From NCBI RefSeq assembly GCF_000024625.1, contig NC_013407.1:992001-1056000 (forward strand): DNA of 64,000 nt, in the 5' to 3' direction. Shown here piece after piece: positions 33,322 to 39,346 of this stretch. Origin of the DNA: Methanocaldococcus vulcanius M7 (lineage in GTDB: Archaea > AGJL01 > Methanococci > Methanococcales > Methanocaldococcaceae). Positions within the stretch are counted from its first letter, which is position 1; every line of letters begins with the position of its first letter. The notes beneath the pieces are model-generated. The model did not search any database, had not been told where the DNA came from, and worked only from the letters and a program-made list of their open reading frames with translations. The position numbers and the translations under genes were made by a program.

Positions 33322-33852
33322 ATGGTTAAAAAATACTATATGGGGATAGAAATAGCAAATTATTATTTAGAGAGGTTTAAAAGCAAAGAAAATTTTTTCT
33401 ACCACTTAAAAAACTTCATAGAGGAAGATGTAAGGGAATGGAAGACAAAACCGCCTAAAAACATTGATGCAATTTGCAATTACGGCTGGAAAGTTTATAA
33501 CTCTCTAAAAACTGTAGAAGAAAAGAAAAACTTCATTTATGCTTTATTATGTATGCCACATAGGATTTTGGAAGCATTTAGAAATATGAAACTCGTAGAA
33601 GTTAAGAAAATCCTAACAACTGTTAAAGTGAATGAAAATATCTTTAAAAACTTCTATTTGGTGTTTGATGAAGATAATTTCAGATTTCTTATTTACGATT
33701 ACAATAATGAACTAATTGGGGATATTTCAAATAAAGAAAATGTTTTAGAGCTTTGTAAATACCTAAGAATTCCAATAGGTGGTGTTAATGAAAATAAACA
33801 GCAAAGTGGTGATTTTAGCGATATTATTCCTGATATTCACCATCATATGTAA
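33322..33852 (+). CDS. 176-aa viral protein, unknown
   Basis: Mostly helical N-terminal half with aromatic residues (F-F-Y-H-L-K-N-F-I-E-E-D; I-C-N-Y-G-W-K-V-Y), beta-rich C-terminal half (F-Y-L-V-F-D-E-D-N-F-R-F-L-I-Y-D), and a His-rich end (D-I-H-H-H-M). ATG 33322 is behind GAGGGAAAGC. A small membrane ORF begins inside its 3' end. No known family. Confidence 0.65.
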   Translation: MVKKYYMGIEIANYYLERFKSKENFFYHLKNFIEEDVREWKTKPPKNIDAICNYGWKVYNSLKTVEEKKNFIYALLCMPHRILEAFRNMKLVEVKKILTTVKVNENIFKNFYLVFDEDNFRFLIYDYNNELIGDISNKENVLELCKYLRIPIGGVNENKQQSGDFSDIIPDIHHHM

Positions 33853-33892
33853 TCTAATGGCTGATGAAATAATAAAAGAACTGAAAAAGTGA
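33788..33892 (+). CDS. 34-aa single-pass membrane peptide
   Basis: Starts at ATG 33788 behind GGTGTTA, overlapping the 3' end of the previous gene in another frame, and reads M-K-I-N-S-K-V-V-I-L-A-I-L-F-L-I-F-T-I-I-C followed by a charged tail. Its stop precedes the next start by 5 bp. The good binding site and clear membrane helix support a real gene. Confidence 0.6.
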   Translation: MKINSKVVILAILFLIFTIICNLMADEIIKELKK

Positions 33893-33897
33893 TTATT

Positions 33898-34914
33898 ATG
33901 GAAAAATACAAATATTTAGGAAAGACAGTCAAAGATACAGGAGAAAAAGGTTTAGACAATCCATCAGAATTTAGAGGAATTCTAAAAAATATTATTTTAG
34001 ATTATAGGGAAGGAAAGATTTCTAAAAAGACAGCATACGGTAGGTTATTACTATTATACCGATTAACTTATCCAAAATATAATCATAAAGTTTCAAAAGT
34101 TCCTGAAAAAACTCTGAATAAAATTAGAAAAGAAATTAAAGAAGCTTTAAAAGAAATTAAAGGTGAGAATATGACATCATCTAAAACTAAAAAAAGAACA
34201 GTTAAAAAATTCTCAAAAAAGCAGATGATAAGTTATTTAAAAAGATGGTTGAAAAATAGAGGAGTAGATCCTGATTTGGTAGATTTAGAGGCATTGGTTG
34301 ATGAAAAACTTACTTATGAAGAAAATAAACAGCTTGTTTTGGAACACATTAAGCCATTACTAAAAAAAGATGAGAATGAACTTAAAAATTATGAGGATAA
34401 ATCATTAAATGATTTAAAAAGACATTTATTTGATGAAGCAAGAAAAATAAATGATGAAAAACCATTAGAAGAAAGAGAGAACGATGAACAAACAAAAGCA
34501 GATGTGATTTTTGATTTAAACAATGCAAAATCAGAGGAAGAACTTTATAATATGTTTTTAACTTGGATGGAAAACTTAGACAAATTTGATGAGTTTGACA
34601 TTGAAGGAGTCGATTATTTGGGTGATAACATGGCAAAGAACGAGGCAAATAAAGAGGAATTAATGAAATTAGTTAGAAAGTTTATAAAGGCAAGAATTGA
34701 GCTTGCTAACTATTTAAAACAACATAAAGTTGATGAAAATGAATTAAAAGAAATTTGGAAAGAAGTTTTAAAATTAGAAGGAAAAGATGTTGAAAAATCA
34801 GTTAAAGTTGATGAGAAAAAGAAGGCAAAGAAGAGATTAAAACCAACAGTTAATAACATTATTAAATGGATGATTAATCCTGCAAAGTATGATTTAATTG
34901 GGGTGGATGAATAA
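33898..34914 (+). CDS. Charged helical protein with possible internal starts
   Basis: 338-aa Lys/Glu-rich, mostly helical protein of unknown role and the last gene of the rightward viral operon. ATG 33898 lies behind GTGATTATT. Two in-frame internal ATGs have equally good binding sites: 34171 (after AGGTGAGAAT; begins M-T-S-S-K-T-K-K) and 34630 (after GGTGATAAC; begins M-A-K-N-E-A-N-K). They divide the protein into three parts of about 91, 153 and 94 aa, so shorter forms may be made. It is convergent, with a 3-bp gap, to HEPN module 2. Confidence 0.7.
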   Translation: MEKYKYLGKTVKDTGEKGLDNPSEFRGILKNIILDYREGKISKKTAYGRLLLLYRLTYPKYNHKVSKVPEKTLNKIRKEIKEALKEIKGENMTSSKTKKRTVKKFSKKQMISYLKRWLKNRGVDPDLVDLEALVDEKLTYEENKQLVLEHIKPLLKKDENELKNYEDKSLNDLKRHLFDEARKINDEKPLEERENDEQTKADVIFDLNNAKSEEELYNMFLTWMENLDKFDEFDIEGVDYLGDNMAKNEANKEELMKLVRKFIKARIELANYLKQHKVDENELKEIWKEVLKLEGKDVEKSVKVDEKKKAKKRLKPTVNNIIKWMINPAKYDLIGVDE

Positions 34915-34917
34915 AAC

Positions 34918-35442
34918 TCATTCAAAATCGAGAGTTGGAAGGTATTTTTTACCCTCTTTTTTGCTAACTCTTTTATTCATCTCTTTTATAGTGAGAAACT
35001 CAACAATGTCTTTTAATCCTTTTTTATTAGAATATGTTATTGAATTTATCTTATCGATTATTTTATCTGCTAATTTTTTAGCATCTTCAGCATTTTTAGA
35101 AGTTATTTTTATATCTGTCCTATAATCTGCCAATTTTCGAAGATTGTGCAATCGTTTTATATTTTCAGATATTTTTTCAAAATCATAATTATTTGTTATC
35201 TCTGCAAGTTCTTCTAAATATGTCCTAACATAAAAATGGCTCCTGGAAGAATTTAACAAATCTTGTATTAAAGGTCTCCTATCAGCTTTTAAAATTAAAT
35301 CTCTAACTGTTAAAAAAATAAAGTAATAATACCTTCCTATTACTGTTCTATACCTATCTTCTGCTTTATAGTTTTTATCATCCTTTAAGACCTCTGCAAT
35401 ATCATAAAATCCCTTTGGATTATAATAAAATCTCCTTCTCAT
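34918..35442 (-). CDS. HEPN-domain protein 2 (putative RNase toxin)
   Basis: 174-aa paralogue of the proteins at 24009 and 36518. It shows R-Y-R-T-V-I-G-R-Y-Y-Y-F-I-F-L-T-V-R-D-L (about 29-48) and L-H-N-L-R-K-L-A-D-Y (the LRxxADY motif of HEPN). The C-terminal part (G-L-K-D-I-V-E-F-L) corresponds to that of HEPN1. ATG 35442 follows GGTAG, 9 bp after the partner gene. As in module 1, it lies directly downstream of a partner of the same family. Confidence 0.82.
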   Translation of the reverse strand: MRRRFYYNPKGFYDIAEVLKDDKNYKAEDRYRTVIGRYYYFIFLTVRDLILKADRRPLIQDLLNSSRSHFYVRTYLEELAEITNNYDFEKISENIKRLHNLRKLADYRTDIKITSKNAEDAKKLADKIIDKINSITYSNKKGLKDIVEFLTIKEMNKRVSKKEGKKYLPTLDFE

Positions 35443-35451
35443 GTTATCTAC

Positions 35452-35826
35452 CTAAAAATACACTACATATATATTTTTCCTTTCAGATTTTGGAAATTCT
35501 TTTCTAATTGCATCAGAAACCTCTTCAATAATCCTCAATCTATCATCACTTGACAATTTACTTAAATAATAAACACATATAGTTATTTCCTTCTCAAAGT
35601 CATCATACTCCAATCCTATCTTAAATCTAACCTTTGGATAGTGCTTTTTTAAATAGTTTTCAACAAATTCGGCAATTTTCAAAGCCCTCTTTTTATCATA
35701 GTCATTGAGCAATTTAAAGCCCTCATTTACTTCATATTTTTTTAGTTTGATTAAATCCTCAATCTCTTTTAATACTTCCTCTTTTGAAATTCCTGCTGGA
35801 AGCTCAACGGTTATCTTTGTGGGCAT
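35452..35826 (-). CDS. Partner protein of HEPN module 2 (putative antitoxin)
   Basis: 124-aa protein, paralogue of 23532-24008 and 36142-36516. It begins M-P-T-K-I-T-V-E-L-P-A-G-I-S-K-E-E-V and has the core block A-L-K-I-A-E-F-V-E-N-Y-L-K-K-H-Y-P and F-K-I-G-L-E-Y-D. ATG 35826 follows GGTGAGAGTT; the frame extends to 35838 without a site. An RHH gene lies upstream on the same strand and probably controls this module. Confidence 0.75.
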   Translation of the reverse strand: MPTKITVELPAGISKEEVLKEIEDLIKLKKYEVNEGFKLLNDYDKKRALKIAEFVENYLKKHYPKVRFKIGLEYDDFEKEITICVYYLSKLSSDDRLRIIEEVSDAIRKEFPKSERKNIYVVYF

Positions 35827-35850
35827 AACTCTCACCAAAAAGTAGTTTAA

Positions 35851-36060
35851 TTAAATTTTTGTATTTTCATATTCTTTTGGAAGTGAGAACTCTATCATTA
35901 TTTTTTCGAGATTATTTCTCTTCATAAAATCAGCTAAAATATATTTTAAAAACTCATTTTGATTTCTAAATTTAAATCCCTTCTTTTTTAACGCATTATA
36001 CAGCAAATCAAGCTCGTCTTTAACATCCGCACCTATTCTTATCGTCGTCCATTCTGACAT
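35851..36060 (-). CDS. Ribbon-helix-helix-like regulator
   Basis: 69-aa protein with strand T-T-I-R-I-G-A-D-V and two helices (K-D-E-L-D-L-L-Y-N-A-L-K and N-E-F-L-K-Y-I-L-A-D-F-M), RHH-like. ATG 36060 follows GGGATAAA. It lies between the divergent modules 2 and 3, next to a dyad at 36098-36119, which suits control of both. Confidence 0.72.
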   Translation of the reverse strand: MSEWTTIRIGADVKDELDLLYNALKKKGFKFRNQNEFLKYILADFMKRNNLEKIMIEFSLPKEYENTKI

Positions 36061-36097
36061 TTTATCCCTTCCGTCTTCTGAAGTATATTTATATCCA

Positions 36098-36119
36098 ATA
36101 ATAATATATATTGTATTAT
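36098..36119. promoter_or_regulatory. Dyad between divergent modules, candidate operator
   Basis: ATAATA-N2-ATATAT-N2-TATTAT forms a 22-bp two-fold symmetric site in the 81-bp gap between the RHH gene and module 3. It overlaps TATA-like sequence for both directions. Low base complexity means the symmetry could be chance. Confidence 0.45.
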
Positions 36120-36141
36120 AAGATTTTTATCGGTGATTATC

Positions 36142-36516
36142 ATGACATCAAAAGTTAAATTAACCTTAGAACTTCCTGCTACAATATCAAAAAAAGAGGC
36201 AATAGAGATTTTAAAAAAAGAAGCATTGAAAAAGAAATTTAAAAAGACAGAAGTGTTTGAAAAATATGCCAAAAATAAAGATATTGCTTACGAAATTGCC
36301 GATTATGTTGATAGATATTTGAAGAAATATTATAAGGACTTAAAATATGAGATTTTGTTGGATTATGATGTAGATGAGGATATAAACATAATTAGAGTTT
36401 TTGTTAAAGGTATTGATTTAGAGGAGCAGTTGCAAATTGAAGGGAAATTGGACAAGATAATAAACTCAAAATTTGAAAATGCTTCATTACACAATATTAT
36501 AATTGTTGAGGGATAA
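36142..36516 (+). CDS. Partner protein of HEPN module 3 (putative antitoxin)
   Basis: 124-aa paralogue of the other two partner proteins, beginning M-T-S-K-V-K-L-T-L-E-L-P-A-T-I-S-K-K-E-A. The core block is Y-E-I-A-D-Y-V-D-R-Y-L-K-K-Y-Y and Y-E-I-L-L-D-Y-D. ATG 36142 follows GGTGATTATC. The HEPN gene begins 1 bp after its stop. Same length (124 aa) as the module 2 partner. Confidence 0.75.
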   Translation: MTSKVKLTLELPATISKKEAIEILKKEALKKKFKKTEVFEKYAKNKDIAYEIADYVDRYLKKYYKDLKYEILLDYDVDEDINIIRVFVKGIDLEEQLQIEGKLDKIINSKFENASLHNIIIVEG

Positions 36517-36517
36517 A

Positions 36518-36892
36518 ATGGAATTTAAATGTGAAGAGTTTAAGGAAATTGCTGATAAGCTTCCAAATTTTAAATCTTTTCCTAACGAAGGAAAGTATAG
36601 AACTGCTATTGGGAGATATTACTATTACACTTTTTTAACAATAAGAAATATGATTTATAGAGTAGATGAAAGAGATGAAGTTAAAAAATACTTCTTTTCT
36701 GGATTAATCCATAGTTTCATTAGGTTGTATCTTAATGAATTTTCAAAAATAATAAGGAATAGAAAATTAATAAAGGTAGCAAATAAATTGAAAAAGCTCC
36801 ACGACCTTAGGAAAAAATCAGATTACAACGTTAATACTAAAATAAAAATTAAAGACAAAAAACCAGAAAAATATATTTTTAGAAATAAATAA
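36518..36892 (+). CDS. HEPN-domain protein 3, C-terminally short
   Basis: 124-aa paralogue of HEPN1 and HEPN2 with [18 protein letters not shown] and L-H-D-L-R-K-K-S-D-Y. It lacks the last about 50 aa of the other two, ending soon after the second motif (I-F-R-N-K). Its N-terminal half is closest to HEPN1 (E-F-K-E-I-A-D-K-L-P-N-F-K-S). ATG 36518 follows GAGGGATAAA. It is next to the tRNA-Ser promoter, so the shortening may mark the edge of a recombination event. Confidence 0.78.
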   Translation: MEFKCEEFKEIADKLPNFKSFPNEGKYRTAIGRYYYYTFLTIRNMIYRVDERDEVKKYFFSGLIHSFIRLYLNEFSKIIRNRKLIKVANKLKKLHDLRKKSDYNVNTKIKIKDKKPEKYIFRNK

Positions 36893-37001
36893 TTGATTAT
36901 GTCAAAAATTACTCCTGAATTATAAATTCCAAAATTTTAAATTGATGAGTTATCGTAAACTATATATACTATATCCTCCGTATTCAAATATGCATTTTTG
37001 A

Positions 37002-37090
37002 GCAGGGGTAGCCAAGCCAGGCTACGGCGTGGGACTTGAGATCCCATGGGGCTTTGCCCCGCCTGGGTTCAAATCCCAGCCCCTGCGCCA
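37002..37090 (+). tRNA. tRNA-Ser (anticodon TGA)
   Basis: Complete 89-nt tRNA: acceptor GCAGGGG with CCCCTGC, anticodon stem TGGGA/TCCCA with loop CTTGAGA (anticodon TGA, reads UCA), long variable arm (GGGGC-TTT-GCCCC), T arm with TTCAAAT, discriminator G and encoded CCA. A TATA-like AACTATATATAC lies about 40 bp upstream (36957-36969), inside the provirus. From the anticodon stem to 112 bp past the CCA the sequence is repeated, inverted, at the left end of the element. If this is the only tRNA-Ser(TGA) in the genome, it is essential. Confidence 0.97.
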
Positions 37091-37202
37091 TACCTATTTT
37101 ATCACAAAAAAGGTTAAATTACAGCTCTTTTAGGAATACACGATTTGTTGGATACATCCAACTGCTTTATAAAACCAATGGTTTTTAAAACCACTGGACT
37201 TA
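37034..37202 (+). repeat. Right terminal inverted repeat of the provirus (169 bp)
   Basis: Perfect reverse complement of 23093-23261. It begins in the anticodon stem of tRNA-Ser and ends 112 bp after the CCA. After an about 11-bp mismatch, a further 22-bp match (37214-37235 against 23059-23080) continues outward. Confidence 0.97.
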
Positions 37203-37578
37203 TATGCTAATCGATTATTTTAAATAGTTGGATTTTTTTGTGTTCATACTCAACATTGTAGGTCCTCTCATGTTGAGTATTACTTTCCCGAATCAGTTTT
37301 AGAGATATACCTCTATCTTACATCAAAATTTTGTAAGAATGTAAGGTCTTCAATTTAAACTTATTTTAATTAATTGTTAATAATACATCCAAACATATCG
37401 ATATAAATAAAAAAGAGTAAAGTTAATTTTGGAAATATTAAGATTAAATATTTAATTTGAACAAAAGTAATAAATAAATTTGGAATAATTAAATAAAAAA
37501 ATAAAAAGTAAAAATATAAGAACAAAGAATTTTGATAAAAACATGAAGAAAACTAATGGAAATATATATGGTGAAAAA
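37203..37578. other. Gene-free region right of the provirus, with a hairpin and the 38-bp source sequence
   Basis: Contains an 11-bp perfect stem (ATACTCAACAT at 37246-37256 with ATGTTGAGTAT at 37270-37280, 13-nt loop), a short stem TAGAG/CTCTA near 37300-37315, and at 37313-37353 the sequence found inverted inside the broken viral gene at 26985-27025. The rest is AT-rich. No ORF is supported. Confidence 0.7.
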
Positions 37579-38061
37579 ATGGGATGGAAAAATGCTCCTT
37601 CGCATATTTGTAGAGGAGGGGACTTAAGAGGTCTGGCTTTTTGTTGTCCTCCAATTAAATATTGTCCAATACATAAAGCTCTTGCAGTTCTAAAAATGAC
37701 GCCAGAAGAGTTTATAAAAATAAAAGAGGAGTTTGGAAAGAAAACTAAACTTGGTTTGGGAAAAAATACCTGCTTTGGAAGTTTGGTTTGGTGTTGTAAA
37801 ATAACGAAACCATGCCCTTATAGGGATTATGAGCTTGCTAAAAACAATATAAGCCCTGATGAATATATGGAATTGAAAAAACAACTTGCCGAGGAGATCA
37901 TAAAAAATAGCCAATTTTTTAAAGAGGCGGTTGAGATTTTTGTCAAGAAGGGAATTCCAAAAAAATTAGCAGAAAAATGTATTTTAGAGACAGGAGATTT
38001 AAAGAAAGCTTATGAAATGGCCATAACTAAAAATAATGAAAATAGGGATGAAAAAATATAA
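37579..38061 (+). CDS. Methanogenesis marker protein 9
   Basis: 160-aa Cys-rich protein. It has H-I-C-R-G-G-D-L-R-G-L-A-F-C-C-P-P, C-P-I-H, and a second cluster L-V-W-C-C-K-I-T-K-P-C-P-Y, consistent with iron-sulfur or metal binding, and a UBA-like helical end. I recognise the N-terminal block as methanogenesis marker 9, a family found only in methanogens; its exact role is unknown. ATG 37579 is behind GGTGA; the frame extends to 37543 without a site. Confidence 0.85.
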   Translation: MGWKNAPSHICRGGDLRGLAFCCPPIKYCPIHKALAVLKMTPEEFIKIKEEFGKKTKLGLGKNTCFGSLVWCCKITKPCPYRDYELAKNNISPDEYMELKKQLAEEIIKNSQFFKEAVEIFVKKGIPKKLAEKCILETGDLKKAYEMAITKNNENRDEKI

Positions 38062-38075
38062 AATGAGGACAAATG

Positions 38076-38990
38076 TTATATCTTTGGAATTTTATTTTCT
38101 TTAAATTCTTTAAACATTTCATATTCTTCTTTCGAGAGATCATACACATAGTATATGACATCCTCTACAATGCATAAACTTTTTAATAAACGATAGCTTT
38201 TTTCTCCATCATAATCATTTAAAAAGGCATATATTGGCTTTCCACTTTTTGAAACGATATATCCTGTCTCACTGCCCTCAATTTTTAATAGAAGGGTAGA
38301 CCCACAAGATAACGCTTCCACAAGTGAAGTGTTTTTTAAAATTTTTGGAACTTTTGAAGAAATTATCTTATCAATTAGATCTTTAAATGAGTCCCAAAAT
38401 ACCAACATCCCATCCGGATATTTACTTATTATTTCTTCTAATTCGCTTTTTCTAATTTTTTCAATCTTTGCAATTATCTCGCTAACTGCAAACGTGGTTT
38501 TAAGTTTACTGATTGCTTTTTTTCCGTATAAAATTCTCTTACCAAAGTATATGGCAAAAATTTCTTTGTTATTTTTGTAAATTACGACACCTTTCTCATT
38601 TTTAAATCTTTTTGGAATAAATATTGCTCTAACAAATCCGTCTATATACTCAAATATATCAGAATAGGTGTTTAACACCACTCCATTTTTAGAGATTAAA
38701 CTCAACTTTGAAACCTCTATAATAGAGTTCTCTGGCTTAAAATTTTTTATTGCATATCTCACTTCTTCTTCAGAACCTTTATATATTTCTATTATGAAAT
38801 TATCAGGAATTTCTGAAAATATATCCTCTAAACTTTTTTCTTCATTACCAATCTTTGAACTAATTAGTTTTGAGTCAATATAATATAAAAAAGCATTATC
38901 TATTCTAATAACTCCTGTAAATTTTGACAATCCGGAAATAATCTTTTTTAAATCATCAATTCCTCCAAATTTAGAATAGATCTTCTCCAT
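38076..38990 (-). CDS. Uncharacterised protein (possibly DUF2226)
   Basis: 304-aa soluble alpha/beta protein. The first 170 aa are strand-rich ([34 protein letters not shown]) and the rest resembles the same pattern again ([17 protein letters not shown]). This roadblock- or DUF2226-like plan is common in methanogens, without known function. ATG 38990 lies 24 bp downstream of the tRNA-Sec gene on the same strand, which may be cotranscribed. Confidence 0.7.
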   Translation of the reverse strand: MEKIYSKFGGIDDLKKIISGLSKFTGVIRIDNAFLYYIDSKLISSKIGNEEKSLEDIFSEIPDNFIIEIYKGSEEEVRYAIKNFKPENSIIEVSKLSLISKNGVVLNTYSDIFEYIDGFVRAIFIPKRFKNEKGVVIYKNNKEIFAIYFGKRILYGKKAISKLKTTFAVSEIIAKIEKIRKSELEEIISKYPDGMLVFWDSFKDLIDKIISSKVPKILKNTSLVEALSCGSTLLLKIEGSETGYIVSKSGKPIYAFLNDYDGEKSYRLLKSLCIVEDVIYYVYDLSKEEYEMFKEFKENKIPKI

Positions 38991-39014
38991 ATTCTCACAG
39001 AGTTATATAAAAGA

Positions 39015-39103
39015 CGGCGCAGGGGGGGAATCGAACCCCGAGGGCTCTCGCCCTCGACGGATCTGAAGTCCGCCCCGGGCTACCAAGCCCGGCACCCCGC
39101 GCC
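39015..39103 (-). tRNA. selC: tRNA-Sec (anticodon TCA)
   Basis: 89-nt gene with the features of archaeal selenocysteine tRNA: a 9-bp acceptor stem (GGCGCGGGG with CCCCTGCGCC, one bulge or G-U), a long D stem (CCGGGC/GCCCGG), anticodon loop CTTCAGA (TCA, reads UGA), a long variable arm (CGAGGGC/GCCCTCG) and discriminator G; CCA is not encoded. A TATA-like TTTTATATATTTTA lies just upstream (about 39126-39139 on the plus strand). It shows that the organism decodes UGA as selenocysteine. Confidence 0.95.
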
Positions 39104-39275
39104 ACGAATTATTCATAGATACATAAAATATATAAAAGTTTTTCATGGTAATTGTGATAGGTATATTAAGTTATCTAATATATGAAACTTGTTTTTAATT
39201 AAATTCAAGGTAATTGTAAAGTAAAATCTCCTTTATTTCTTTAAAATTTCAATTTAAAATGTAGAAATAATAACC

Positions 39276-39283
39276 TTTATATA
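39276..39283 (+). promoter_or_regulatory. TATA box of cdhD
   Basis: TTTATATA within CCTTTATATAGG, about 65 bp upstream of the cdhD start, preceded by a purine-rich BRE-like stretch. It is the only good TATA in the 243-bp gap between tRNA-Sec and cdhD that faces right. Confidence 0.55.
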
Positions 39284-39346
39284 GGAAGTTTGTGCATAAC
39301 TTAATCATAATCTATAATGATCTATAATGACAGATTAGGTGAGGTT

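Larger units (their letters stand above)
23093..37202. mobile_element. 14.1-kb provirus-like element bounded by inverted tRNA-Ser repeats
   Basis: A block of about 28 mostly small genes, unlike the housekeeping genes around it, bounded by perfect 169-bp inverted repeats that break in the anticodon stem of tRNA-Ser, a usual integration point. It carries an A32-type packaging ATPase, a candidate double jelly-roll capsid protein, several single-pass or two-pass membrane proteins and a Gly/Asp-repeat protein. Together these suggest a tailless, internal-membrane virus of the PRD1-adenovirus lineage, as reported for proviruses in Thermococcus (TKV4) and Methanococcus voltae. No integrase, polymerase or replication initiator is recognisable, so it may be defective or depend on host or helper functions. 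Confidence 0.85.

Noticed and set aside
23093-37202. Casposon (Cas1-bearing transposon with terminal inverted repeats)
   Set aside because: Casposons have terminal inverted repeats and can use tRNA genes, but no Cas1 or PolB is present, and the repeats consist of tRNA sequence rather than element-specific ends.
23093-37202. Linear viral genome with inverted terminal repeats, as in tectiviruses
   Set aside because: The size and gene content fit, but the repeats are host tRNA DNA and no protein-primed polymerase or terminal protein is seen; kept only as a remote idea.
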